DNA of 64,000 nucleotides from Hysterangium stoloniferum (GCA_015178975.1 WHVD01000057.1:186001-250000), one strand, 5' to 3'. Positions 33,291 through 44,423 are shown, counted from the stretch's first letter. Numbers and translations are program-made. The notes: generated from the sequence alone by a model not told the origin.

Positions 33291-34688
33291 TGCCACGATA
33301 AGCCCACTGACCAAACAATGATCATCAAAGCCGTAACAACCCCAAGACCCATGTAACCACGTGTCCGGCGGCGAAAGTGCGTCCCATCAAGTACGAAAAA
33401 ACCGATGAATAATCCCCCGGCTATTGAGCCTAAGGGGGTCGAAAACACATCTCAGCTGGAACTATTCATATTGAGACTGGGAACGACCTACCAACAGCCG
33501 AAAGCGTACCATTCAATGCCCTAGTTGGCCCGTCAAAGCGGGCCTGGTTGATAGCGGCTTGATACGGGTAGAAGTAGATTGAGGCAAAAAACATTGGCAA
33601 GAGTGCGAGCATGCGCCAGTCCAAGAAGAGCTTGAGATCAGATATCAGCGAAAATGCCAGGTGCATAACATGAAGAGAAAGTGGATGATTCAGCGGTGAG
33701 CCGGTCCTGTATAAGATGTGGCGGGACATGCGTAGAGAAACGGGGTAGGGCAAAATGTATAAATCAAATCACCCTCATAGTACCCCTAACCTCTTCTCTA
33801 ATTGTGGCACGCCCATCAATCTTGACCAGAGTCCTGTCAGAGCGAACTATGCGATTCGGTCCTAGCACAAGGAATGACGATGCAATTCCAATGAACATAA
33901 TTATGATGAATGCCTGGGGAGGGGATAGAATCAGTCCCCATCACTCATCGTGAATACAACTCAGAGAATACTTACAATATACGTGCTCGTCGCCACTGCA
34001 GTCAACATGCCACTCTTTAAATTGATAGCCAGGGCGATAATGCTACCAATCAATGCTCCAGACTGGAGGATAGCCCAAAATATGGCGAAAGCCTTCCCTT
34101 TGTCTTTTTCGAGTGGGTATGACATCATCATTTCACCTAGTAGGAAGGTTGGGAAGTATGTTAACAGGGAACGAGATGGGACCTCTTTAGAATTCAAGTT
34201 TCAAGTACTTGCCTTGTGCAGCCCACAATAGAGCGGCAGTTATACCAAGAATTGCACCAGCAAATATGAGAAACCAGCGGGTTCCTTGTGTTTGGTGACT
34301 AGCAGGGAGTGAATGATTGCTAGCATGCCAGTGATTGCGGCCAGCCTACCACCAGAGAGCACCGACATAAAGTGCATATCCCAGCGTCCCTAAAAACAGC
34401 GTCAAAGGCGGACCTAGTACTTACCATGGCGCTGGATTTTAGTCCATCGACCGATACATTCAAGACACATTGCTCACTGTTGCATATCCCACCACTAATT
34501 AAGCCGATAAGCGCAAAAAAGCCATATAATACACCATTAGCGGTATCAGACAGTGAAATGTCTTGGATGCCTCCTGCTCCCAGATTATTCAGAGCGATGT
34601 ACATTCCGACTGTGCAGAAGCATGTAATGCCGAGGAGTACGACCTGCGTCATTGGGGTGGTGTACCATGCCGGGAAGGAAATAGGCAT
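32425..34688 (-). CDS. UNC93-like major facilitator transporter, copy 1
   Basis: Multi-exon gene, roughly 470-480 aa, resembling fungal UNC93-like (DUF895) members of the major facilitator superfamily, multi-pass membrane proteins of uncertain cargo. Exons in order: start MPISFPAWYTTPMTQVVLLG with NNLGAGG and ANGVLYGFFALIGLISGGICN; TLGYALYVGALW (from 34389); TRWFLIFAGAILGITAALLW; MMMSYPLEKDKGKA with SIIALAINLKSG (to 33976); a cytoplasmic exon with GPNRIVRSDRT; LFLDWRMLALLPMFFAS; GSIAGGLFIGFFVLDGTHF; DNLINYHDADYKGKGALYF; FAGFYRAIQSAGAAGSFGMD; WFLLLVSLPPAFLVIRTIK; and a charged tail ending DRNSA. The intron after WAAQ starts GC (AAG|GCAAGT, 34212-34211). The exon 1-2 join is unsure: this copy lacks one A (in ctaaaa, near 34441) that copy 2 has, which shifts the frame unless the region is intronic. 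Confidence 0.75.
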
Positions 34689-35113
34689 GATGGACGGCGT
34701 TGAGGTTACGGAGAGAATGAATATAACTCAAGGATATTTATTGAGAATGGTTTGGAGATGCCCCTGGATTTTGATGAGGACACCTAAGAGAGGTCGTGTA
34801 GTTGAATGCTTCCCAAGTCACAGCTCAGATTCGAGCATTATCTCGCTTACCACATGGAATATATTTGAACCGTAGGCTAAACAATTCCGTGAAAGAACAG
34901 GGGAGATGCCGTTACAGCTGAACGCCTACCAATGGGCTTGGTAAGCGCAATCTGGTTCAGGGTGCAAGTCGAGAAACCAGCTTCCAATTTCCTTTTATGC
35001 AATTATATCACATAATGGGATTAGAGAGCTAGCATATGGTCGTTGTTCATATTTTCTCATTTATGTAATGCTGTGTCATTTTTGTGTTTTGTGCAAGGAG
35101 AAAGGGGGGATAG
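34689..35113. other. Promoter region of the UNC93-like gene, shared with copy 2
   Basis: The first ~250 bp upstream of the start are clearly similar to 61590-61840 upstream of copy 2 (for example tttattgagaatggtttgga), so the duplication included the promoter. No gene. Confidence 0.6.
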
Positions 35114-35232
35114 TAGAGAGTATTTGCAACTAATATATATTAGCAAAACTGAATGGGTTCCTGATGGTTCCTGATATAAATATCAGGAACCCATTAGTTT
35201 TGCTAATATGTATTAGTTGCAAATACTCTCTA
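35114..35232. repeat. Long near-perfect hairpin (52-bp arms)
   Basis: Left arm 35114-35165 and right arm 35182-35232 are complementary apart from one mismatch and one bulged base, with a 16-nt loop (ggttcctgatataaat). Each arm runs from tagagagtatttgcaac to gggttcctgat. It could be a foldback MITE or a head-to-head duplication; no target duplication is obvious. Confidence 0.8.
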
Positions 35233-35828
35233 GTACACGACAAGTTAAACGTAGAGGCTGGCGCCAGATTTTCTGACATAGAGACGCTGAAATCACTTTG
35301 TCAAGACCGTGTTGAAATACGTGTGTCACTATCACGTACTCGACTAGTAGAAGACCGCAATCACGCAGGGAGCTATATTCGCATATAGTTACGTATATAA
35401 ACCCTAAGAACAATAAAATCTAAATGGGGAAGATGATGGGAGTCTGAAAAAGGGGGATAATGGGACAATAGGGGAGGCGCACAAAGGAACATGAGCTTGT
35501 ATAATGCTCGAAATCCAACAAGCCGCATTTGCAGGTATTTAAGCCTTGCGCCGTACAAGAACCCCTCATCTACACAAGGTGTATGATAATATCCACCTCG
35601 CTTTATTGTTCAAAGTGTGACTTCAAATTTCAGATGTGTATACGATGTGAACACAATTATCGGGCCACAACACCAGGCCTCAGTCTTATCCATTTAAGCC
35701 ATTAATTGCAATTGCATTTCACTGCCAGAACGCTATCAGTTACAAATTTATAGGTATACATTATGTGCTTTAATAACCTCATAAGACTTTAGCGGCATGA
35801 TAGTAGTAAAAAATGTTCACTCCCGAAC
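35233..35828. other. Intergenic region
   Basis: AT-rich, no gene recognised. Its last five bases (cgaac) are the target site of the next element. Confidence 0.45.
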
Positions 35829-36571
35829 TGTTAGATATTTTGGGAGTCTTAATGTATCAGGGCAAAGCACATTTTTATATAACGTTCCCTACATAACCTT
35901 TATATACCTAAATACCTAATTCAATCTCAGAATCAAACATCTGAGACAACACCAGAGTCTCGCAGCTTCTATGGCTCACAGACTCCAACACTCCCCCTCG
36001 AGCCTTAGAAGCTCATACTACTATTCGACCATACAGAGGTTGACCAATGTTATTCCAAATGACCGGGAAGTTATCCGAATGGTATAAGGTCATGTTTAGT
36101 GAGTCCTGCTCTCACGAACCTGCCCAGGTCCTCCTCACCCCTGAACACTCTTTTGTAATGCACTACAGCTCCCTAAGACTCTACTAGTCATAGCATTCCC
36201 TCCAGCAGAAATTTCCTATCCCTCCGGCTCATGATACCTGTCGGGCTGCCATCCTCGGGCTCGACGGCTCCAGAACATACATATCTTTGCCTCAGTCAGC
36301 CAGGTCATTGCAGTGTTATCTGGAGCATATTCGTATGTGCAGGGGATTGCGTCAAATGACGCGAGAGGTGAGGACAATCGACAGCGTACAACTTGAAAAC
36401 TGCTGATCTTATGCGACTTCACGCAATGGCATCAGGGGGCGATTCCGACAAAATGCTGTCTAGCCAGGGTAACCGGTGGCTCTCCAGGATGTGCTCCCAT
36501 TAAGACTCCACCGCCTTCGCAGATGGGGCCCATAACCTGTTAGATATTTTGGGAGTCTTAATGTATCAGGG

Positions 36572-37297
36572 TGTTACGACCCGTTCCCAGATGTTTCAAT
36601 ATCCGACTTCTGATCTCCGACTTCTGATCTCCGACTTCCGACTTCCGATCTCCGACTTCCGACTTCCGATCTCTGACTTCCGACTTCTGATCTCCGACTT
36701 CCGACTTCCGATCTCCGACTTCTGACTTCCGATCTCCGACTTCCGACTTCCGATCTCCGACTTCCGACTTCCGATCTCCGACTTCCGACTTCCGATCCCC
36801 GACTACAGAACATCATAGTTACCGTATCATCCGCATTCTTCCCTTGTTCCGCATTTGGTAATTTGTCTGTTGACAAGTATTCACTCGTTTGTTTGTTGTA
36901 TTCCCGTTTCGGAATATTGTCTCCCTAATATGTCTTATTGTATTTCCGTTTTAAGAACACTTCCGTTTCCGTCTTATTATGGTCTTAGTTTGTAGTACAA
37001 TAACGAGTAGACTTATATTAGTTTCCGCGAATTTGTACTTTACTTTAGATCTGATATCGACTTAGTTTCTTATTCCTCCTCCCGTCTTTCTGTACGCTCG
37101 ATATTCGGAACTCTTCGGAACTCTAAATATCCGTATCTTCCATCGTAAATCTCACCTTTGAAATTAAGGACTTCGAGCGTTTGCATAGAGGCGCAGCACA
37201 TAAGCTGAAGCCAACGTCCTGACCCTACCGGACAGTTCCCGAGTTCCCAGTGACTTCCCGATAGTTCCGGAATAAGTTCCCGACACGGCACTTAACA
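36572..37297 (+). repeat. 5' LTR of the Gypsy element, with minisatellite
   Basis: 726 bp. Near its start is a degenerate tandem array of ccgactt/ccgatct heptamers (about 36597-36800). It is longer than in the 3' LTR, which accounts for most of the 84-bp length difference. The conserved ataagctgaagccaa motif is at 37200-37214. Confidence 0.9.
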
Positions 37298-37331
37298 GTA
37301 TATCAGATCTCAACTCTGCGACTCGCTCATC

Positions 37332-38561
37332 ATGGGTCCCAAATGCAAAGCTGCCGAAGGACCATCCCAACTTCAATCCCCGTTGCAACTTTACACCACT
37401 CAACCCGAAACCCCAATTCAGCCGACAACATCAGCTTCAGTCGAAGAAGTTACCGAGGAGGTTACCGAGGTAACGAAGGATCCCAATGATCCCCACACTT
37501 CCGACAATGAGGCAGAAGATCAGCCGGAGACATCGAAAAAGAAATCTTCCGACGAACCGACTGAAATGTTGTTTATCAACTCCATTGTGAAATTCGCTGA
37601 CTACTTGAAATCTGCTGAGGATAGTAAAGAATCATCCCGCACCGGAGTCAAAGAACCCGAACCATTTACCGGCAAGGATCCGAAAAAATTGAAGAATTTC
37701 CTTCTCCAATGCCGTTTCAGCTTCCGCGATCGACCCAATGCATTCAAATCCGATAGTCGAAAAGTCAATTTTGCGCTCTCATATCTCAAGGATACCGCTC
37801 AGGATTGGTTCGAACCCGGACTATCCGGAATATCCGACGAGACACCCGTATGGCTCGACGACTGGGATGCTTTTGTGGAAGAACTGGAAACCAATTTTGG
37901 ACCTTACGATCAATCTGGCGAAGTGGAAAATGAATTAATGACGCTCAAGATGAAGGACAATCAACGAGTTTCCGATTATCTCGTCAAGTTCAATACCCTC
38001 GCCGCACGATGTGGATGGGATGATTCCGCCCTCAGACACCATTTCTATATGGGACTTCCGTCACGCCATAAAGACGAAATCTGCAAAGATGGAAAGCCGA
38101 AAACTCTCCAACTCATGCGGATGAAAGCTCAAACATCCGATGCCCGTTATTGGGAACGAAAAGCCGAGGTTTCTCGAGAGAACCCGACGGAATGTTCTCA
38201 GAACAACAAGGTGTCGACTAGCAAGTCTTCCAGCAACAACTCAGGCAATAACACCGGCAACTCTGGCACTAATACTGGTAAATCTAACTCCGACCGGAAG
38301 AAAGACAAGAAATCCAACAAGGAAAAACAGTCAACTTCTGACAAACCCGACATTTCCCATTTGTTGGGTACTGACAGTAAACTCACCCCGAAGGAGAAAC
38401 AACGACGTATGGACAATGACCTCTGCCTTTTCTGCGGAAAAGGCGGACACAAGGTTTCTGACTGTACTGTTAAATCTAACTCTTCCAAGGCCCACGTGGC
38501 AACCTCCACTACGACTACAACGTCTAAGGAAAAACCCACCACGGAGCCGAAAAAAGAGTAA
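37332..38561 (+). CDS. gag: Gypsy Gag polyprotein
   Basis: Uninterrupted 409-aa frame beginning 34 bp after the 5' LTR. Acidic N terminus, then the retrotransposon Gag core (FTGKDPKKLKNFLLQCRFSF, YLKDTAQDWFEP, MTLKMKDNQRVSDYLVKFN), and a CCHC zinc knuckle CLFCGKGGHKVSDC at the C terminus with a Lys/Ser/Asn-rich linker. Gag forms the virus-like particle and packages element RNA. It ends TAA; pol follows in another frame, so pol would need frameshifting or a separate start. Confidence 0.92.
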   Translation: MGPKCKAAEGPSQLQSPLQLYTTQPETPIQPTTSASVEEVTEEVTEVTKDPNDPHTSDNEAEDQPETSKKKSSDEPTEMLFINSIVKFADYLKSAEDSKESSRTGVKEPEPFTGKDPKKLKNFLLQCRFSFRDRPNAFKSDSRKVNFALSYLKDTAQDWFEPGLSGISDETPVWLDDWDAFVEELETNFGPYDQSGEVENELMTLKMKDNQRVSDYLVKFNTLAARCGWDDSALRHHFYMGLPSRHKDEICKDGKPKTLQLMRMKAQTSDARYWERKAEVSRENPTECSQNNKVSTSKSSSNNSGNNTGNSGTNTGKSNSDRKKDKKSNKEKQSTSDKPDISHLLGTDSKLTPKEKQRRMDNDLCLFCGKGGHKVSDCTVKSNSSKAHVATSTTTTTSKEKPTTEPKKE

Positions 38562-38599
38562 GCAACCCTCCGGAATCTGCACGGACAGAGGGTTGCATT

Positions 38600-41500
38600 G
38601 ACTCTTTCCGTGTTTCCAAGATTATCTGTCTCAACACGTCCGCTCTCTCTAATCCCAACTCATTATTTGTAAAACTCGTTTCTGACTTTCTTGGAAATTT
38701 AGTGTTCCGAGCTCTGATAGATTCCGGCTCCACACACTGTTTTGTAGATACCACCTTTGCCATGAAACATAATCTGAAACTCCATTCTGTTCCCACAATT
38801 TCCTTGCGTCTGTTTGATGGCACTAGCAATACGGCAATTACCCAAGCCTGCGACATGTCTATCCGGTTCCCTTGTGGAACATCCCAGACGGTTACTTTTT
38901 TTGTAACACAGTTGGACTCTAGCTGTTCAGTAGTTCTTGGATACAACTGGCTCACCTGATATAATCCGTTGATTGACTGGGTATTGGGCAGTATTAACTT
39001 CCGTATTCCCGACACTTCGGTTCCTCCTGCAGTGTCTCTTCTGGCCAACGCCTTTTCGGCATCTACGGCACCTCCGGCTTCTACTGAAACCTCCGCGCCT
39101 CCAAAAATCTCTCTCATCAACGCTTCAATTTGTTAGGGCGAGTAAACTGGATGGTTCGCAGTGTTTTTTGATCAGCTTAAAAGTTGATGAAGCATCTGGA
39201 CGTTTTGCGACTCCAGAATTATCCGAGCTAAAAGCTGACCTGGAAGGAGTTCCCGAAAAATACCATGATTTCGCGGACATTTTCAGTAAGCAAAAAGCTG
39301 ACAGGCTTGCACCACATAGGCCTTACGACTTAAAAATCGATATTGAGCCCGGTTCAAACCCTCCGTTAGGACCTATTTACCCATTATCCCAATCGGAACT
39401 TTCGTCTATTCGGGAGTTCCTGGATGAACATCTGTTGATAGGTTTTATCCGTCCCTCAAAGTCTCCGTATGGAGCACCCGTCCTTTTCGTCCGAAAGAAG
39501 GATGGTTCTCTTCGACTCTGTGTCAATTTCAGAGGATTAAATTCCATCACACGGAAAGACAAGTACCCACTTCCACTCGTTACCGATCTACTCGACGCCC
39601 CACGGAAAGCCCGGATCTACACCAAAATAGACCTCAAACATGCCTATCATTTGGTCTGAATTGCCGAGGGTGATGAATGGAAAACTGCTTTTCGAACTCG
39701 CTATGGATCCTTTGAATGGTTGGTTATGCCGTTCGGCCTTACCAACACCCCTTCTGCTTTTCAACGTTTTGTTAATGATATATTTTCCGACATGCTTGAC
39801 GTATGTGTTATAGTCTATTTGGATGACATTTTGGTATTTTCTGAGGATCCCACTCTTCACAACAAACAAGTCCGTGAAGTCTTCCGAAGACTCTGTAAAA
39901 ATGGTCTTTTCGCCAACGGTAAAAAATGCTACTTTGATATGGATTCTATTGAATACTTAGGTTTCATTATTGGACCTGATGGTCTTCATATGGATGAAAC
40001 CAAGGTTCAAGTTGTCCGCGACTGGCCCGAACCATGGAAAGTCAAGGATATTCAGTCATTTTTAGGTTTTGCCAATTTTTACCGTCATTTTATTCGGAAC
40101 TACTCGGATATTACAGTACTGCTCACTCGTCTTACCCGTAAAACTCAACCATGGGTCTTTGATGACAAATGCCGCTCCGCTTTCCAGACTTTAAAAGATG
40201 CTTTCACTTCTGCTCCGATCCTTTCCCATTGGAAACCTGATGTTCCGATTATTGTGGAAACTGATGCTTCCGATTATGCAATTGCTGCGATTCTTTCCAT
40301 TCAAGATTTCGACGGTGAAATTCATCCGGTCGCATTTCTTTCTCGAACACTTTCAGTGTCCAAACTCAACTACGACGTTCATGATAAGGAACTTTTGGCA
40401 ATTTTTGAAGCTTTCAAACATTGGCACCACTATCTCGAAGGTTCCGCAACTCCCGTTGACGTCGTTACCGATCACAAAAATCTTGAATATTTTTCTACCA
40501 CTAAACTTTTAACCCGCCGGCAAGCCCGCTGGTCTGAATTCCTTTCTGCTTTCAACATGATTATCCGTTTCCAACCTGGACGTCTTGGTGGAAAACCAGA
40601 TGCCATGACTCGACGATGGGACGTCTATCCTAAAGAGGGGGAAAGTAACTATGCAGTTGTTAATCCGCATAACTTAAAACCGGTTTTTACAACGCAACAA
40701 CTTTCCGCATCTATCCGAGCAACTTCCCTTTACTATCCAATTATGCGTAGCATCATGATTATGGACATTGAGCAGTTACATCAAGATATCCTTTCCGCAC
40801 TCACTTCCGATCCAGCTCTCAAGCCACACCTAGAAGTTCCTGACAATCCGGACCAACCCCGATGGTCACAGGACTCTCGAGGTTTTATCCGTCTCGATGG
40901 ACGTATCTATGTTCCAGATTCCAACAATCTCCGACTCCGCGTACTTCAGTATAAACACGATCATCCAATCTCTGGACATTACGGCATTAACAATACTCTT
41001 GGTTTAACCCGTAGAGAATATACTTGGCCCAACCTCCGAGATTTCGTAACCCAGTTCTGTAAGTCATGCACCACCTGCTTACACTCCAAAACCCAGAGGC
41101 ATAAGCCGTACGTCTCAAGCAACTCCCGATACCAGAAAAACCCTGGAATTCAATTTCCATGGATTTTATCGAACAACTCCCGACTTCCGAAGGCTTTACA
41201 TCCATTCTAGTTGTTGTGGATCGATTCTCGAAACAAGGCATTTTTATACCCACTCATGACACAATCACGTCCTTACAATTAGCGGAACTTTTCATTATTC
41301 ACGTATTTTCCAAACACGGAGTTCCATCTCACGTATCCTCCGATCGAGGCTCCAAGTTTGTCTCCCATTTCTTCCAGGCTCTCGGAAAAGCCCTCGACAT
41401 GAAATTACACTACACCTCGGGATATCACCCGGAAGGTGATGGACAAATGGAACGCGTTAATCAAACACTGGAACAATATCTCCGCATCTATTGCAATTAT

Positions 41501-42290
41501 CAACAGGACAACTGGAAATCCCTTCTCCCGATCGCGGAATTCGCCTACAATAACTCTCCGAATGCAACTACTGGCATATCTCCTTTTTTCGCCAACAAAG
41601 GCTATAATCCGAATCTCACCGTACATTCTGAACGAGATTTGGCTTCTGTCTGTGCTCAAGAATTTATTACCGACCTTGACGAATTACATCAAGAACTTCG
41701 GAAAGCTATTTCTTCTGCACAGGAATATTATCAACATTCCGCGGACAAAAACAGGATCCCGCCTCCTAATTTTAAAATCGGTGATCAGGTTTTTGTAAAA
41801 GCTCAATTCTTCCATACTACCCGACCTTCTAAAAAACTCGCTGAGAAATTCTTAGGACCTTTTGAAATTATAGCACAAGCCAGTTCACTTTCATGGACTC
41901 TCCGTCTTCCCGACAGTATGCGAGCAGTCCACCCCGTTTTCCACGTTTCCATGTTAGAACCTTGTGTTCCTAACTCAATCCCAGAACATATTCAACCCCC
42001 GTCCCCTCCGGTCATTATTGATGGAGAACCCGAATTTGAAGTTTCCGAAATTTTGGATTCTAAAATCGACAATCGCCGACGTACTTGTAAATTGCTCTAT
42101 TTAGTCAAATGGGCAGGCTATGAAGGTACCGACGAGGAAACTTCAGATATTGGCCACGGAACTTGGACATGCTATGGAAATCGTTACCGACTTCCACATG
42201 GCTTATCCAAGTAAACCTGGACCTTTATCATTACTCTAATCCTTTCTGTTCTTTTTCTGTTCAGTTTCCGACACTTCCATTATCACAATC
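38600..42290 (+). pseudogene. pol: Gypsy Pol (protease, RT, RNase H, integrase, chromodomain), broken
   Basis: Order of parts: aspartic protease (ALIDSGSTHCFVD, about 38708-38745); reverse transcriptase ([32 protein letters not shown] at about 39814-39843); RNase H (VETDASDYAIAA, VTDHKNLEYF); HHCC zinc region of integrase (C..C around 41060); catalytic core from 41159 (VVVDRFSKQ, SSDRGSKFVS, GYHPEGDGQMERVNQ); and a chromodomain-like end (YLVKWAGYEGTDEETS). Breaks seen: in-frame TGA at 38957-38959 after GYNWLT and at 39657-39659 after KHAYHLV, and frame changes near 39125, 41112 and 42140. The element cannot make its own polyprotein. Confidence 0.92.
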
Positions 42291-42330
42291 ATTTTTAGGT
42301 TTCGCAAGTTAAAAAAAATTATTATTAGGG

Positions 42331-43470
42331 CTATTTTAAAGTCTCTGATACTCCAAATCCACCTTCCGGCTCTTCAGCAATTTCCGCACTTTCCACCATA
42401 TCCTGCACCTCTTCATCCTCACTCTCTGATTCCTCCAGTCCATTTCCCGACGCCCACCTTTTTTCAACACTTTCCGCCAACGGATCGTTAGGCTTTTCCC
42501 GTGCCTTATCAGAAAACCTCTCGGATACTGCGATAACACCAATGCTAACCATTATCTTCTCCAGGAAGTCGTTTTGCCTCTGGAAATTCCGGATCAATGA
42601 ACGGAAACCTTTCTCCTGGATATCATTATGGCGATCCATTGTGTCCTGCATCTTCATGACTTCCGTCCCGATAAAAACCAACGCGTCGACGGTTTCCTTT
42701 AGGAGTTCAATGCCCGTAGTATCTGTGTTCGGCGTCTCAGTGTCCGCAGCTTTGGCCGCTCCTGAACTTCCCACATCGTTAACTTTCAGAGTCTTCTCAC
42801 CTTTTGGAACCCTTTTCGCAGCAAGAGTGCACGGAAGTTTGAGGACTGCGCAGGGATAGCAAGTTCCACCCCATTTTACCTTCTGCTTCCAACACGTCAT
42901 GTTCTGTATGGAACATCGATAGCACGGAGTTTCATGGACGATTTCCATCTGTTCCGGAGCCTTGACCTTTTGTTTCTGTTTCGGAAGATTAGTCAATTAC
43001 CGATCTTTTGCAAATGCACTTACTTTAGGACTCGAAGGCCCAGCTTCTCCCTCTACTTCCACCTTCACGGCTTTTCGCTGTACGCAACAGTTATAGGTTG
43101 GAATCACGGAAATTTATGGAATTGAACTTACCTTTCCTTCCCTTACCTCCTTGCGTTTTTCCGCTGCCTCAGCCTCTCGTTGCTTCTTCTCTTCTTCTTC
43201 CTTCGACCTCCGATCCTCCATTACTTTCCATAACCTCGTCAACTCCTTCTCCTTTTCCGCCTTCACCCGCTCCATTTCCCGCTTTTCCGCCTCTTCCGCA
43301 TCTTTCAACTCCTGCATCAACGCCCTTTCCTCCTCCTGTCGTCGCTTCAACTCCTCCATCCTCTGTTGTTTTTGTTGAAGTTCTGCGACCTTCAACATCT
43401 TTTGAAGTACAGATAATTCGGTATCTGAGTCTTCCGGGGTAGTGATGAATAATGGCCGACGAATCGACAT
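42331..43470 (-). CDS. Antisense spliced gene inside the Gypsy element, coiled coil plus Zn2Cys6-like motif
   Basis: Model complement(join(42331..42975,43024..43077,43132..43470)), 345 aa, two phase-0 introns (48 and 54 bp) with GTAAGT donors. The N-terminal ~110 residues are a long Glu/Lys/Arg coiled coil (RMEELKRRQEEERALMQELK). The third exon starts with a six-cysteine cluster, CYRCSIQNMTC then CYPCAVLKLPC. The spacing C-2-C-6-C-10-C-2-C-6-C is that of fungal Zn(II)2Cys6 binuclear-cluster DNA-binding domains. A helical region and an acidic tail (ESESEDEEVQDMVESAEIAEE) follow. It is read opposite to gag-pol and remains open although pol is dead. Function unknown; a DNA-binding or regulatory role is inferred from the motif only. 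Confidence 0.75.
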
Positions 43471-43654
43471 ACAAGTCGTGGATAAAGAAACAAAAACATT
43501 AATTCGAATATCTGGAGGTTTTTATACTCAGCACATCAGCCGATACTCTCACCTTCATATTTGCGTAAATTCCACAACACATAACAATCAGCTGTCGCTT
43601 CAATCACTCAGTACCTAATCGCCTCTATGGGATTTCGGCCTAACAGGGGGGTAC

Positions 43655-44296
43655 TGTTACGACCCGTTCCCGGATGTTTCAATATCCGACTTCTGATCTC
43701 CAACTTCCGATCTCCAACTTCCGACTTCCGATCTCCAACTTCCGACTTCCGATCTCTGACTTCCGACTTCCGATCTCCGACTTCCGACTTCCGATCCCCG
43801 ACTACAGAACATCATAGTTACCGTATCATCCGCATTCTTCCCTTGTTCCGCATTTGGTAATTTGTCCGTTGACAAGTATTCACTCGTTTGTTTGTTGTAT
43901 TCCCGTTTCGGAATATTGTCTCCCTAATATGTCTTATTGTATTTCTGTTTTAAGAACACTTCCGTTTCCATCTTATTATGGTCTTAGTTTGTAGTACAAT
44001 AACGAGTAGACTTATATTAGTTTCTGCGAATTTGTACTTTACTTTAGATCTGATATCGACTTAGTTTCTTATTCCTCCTCCCATCTTTCTGTATGCTCGA
44101 TATTTGGAACTCTTCAGAACTCTGAATATCCGTATCTTCCATCGTAAATCTCACCTTTGAAATTAAGGACTTCGAGCGTTTGCGTAGAGGCGCAGCACAT
44201 AAGCTGAAGCCAACGTCCTGACCCTACCGGACAGTTCCCGAGTTCCCAGTGACTTCCCAATAGTTCCGGAATAAGTTCCCAACACGGCACTTAACA
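43655..44296 (+). repeat. 3' LTR of the Gypsy element
   Basis: 642 bp, same termini as the 5' LTR with scattered substitutions and a shorter heptamer array (about 43680-43800). The conserved motif is at 44209-44223. Several differences from the 5' LTR mean the insertion is not brand new. Confidence 0.9.
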
Positions 44297-44423
44297 CAGG
44301 GCAAAGCACATTTTTATATAACCTTCCCTACATGACCTTTATATACCTAAATACCTAATTAAATCTCAGAATCAAACATCTGAGACAACACCAGAGTCTC
44401 GCAGCTTCTATGGCTCTCCAACA

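Larger units (their letters stand above)
36572..44296 (+). mobile_element. Full-length Ty3/Gypsy LTR retrotransposon with chromodomain
   Basis: Element of 7725 bp inserted in the 3' LTR of the miniature element; target duplication caggg at 36567-36571 and 44297-44301. LTRs are 36572-37297 and 43655-44296, starting TGTTACGACCCG and ending CACTTAACA. A polypurine tract (aggggggtac) sits just before the 3' LTR. Internal order is gag, protease, reverse transcriptase, RNase H, integrase and chromodomain (chromovirus layout). An extra antisense spliced gene lies between pol and the 3' LTR. Gag is open; pol is broken by stops and frameshifts. Confidence 0.93.
35829..44423 (+). mobile_element. Miniature LTR retrotransposon (TRIM-like), split by a Gypsy insertion
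   Basis: 5' LTR 35829-35990 (162 bp, tgttagatatt...ctccaaca) and 3' LTR 36538-36571 continued at 44302-44423. The element is bounded by the 5-bp duplication cgaac (35824-35828 and 44424-44428). Without the nested Gypsy element it is only about 0.86 kb; the internal 547 bp (35991-36537) have no gag or pol frame. Size and structure fit a terminal-repeat retrotransposon in miniature, mobilised in trans. Strand is set by the order of LTR motifs (TATA-like tttatatacc in the LTR) and is tentative. Confidence 0.8.

Noticed and set aside
36574-36876. 100-codon frame of SEVGSRR repeats (and its twin at 43657-43875)
   Set aside because: It is a translation of the heptamer array inside the LTRs, not a gene.
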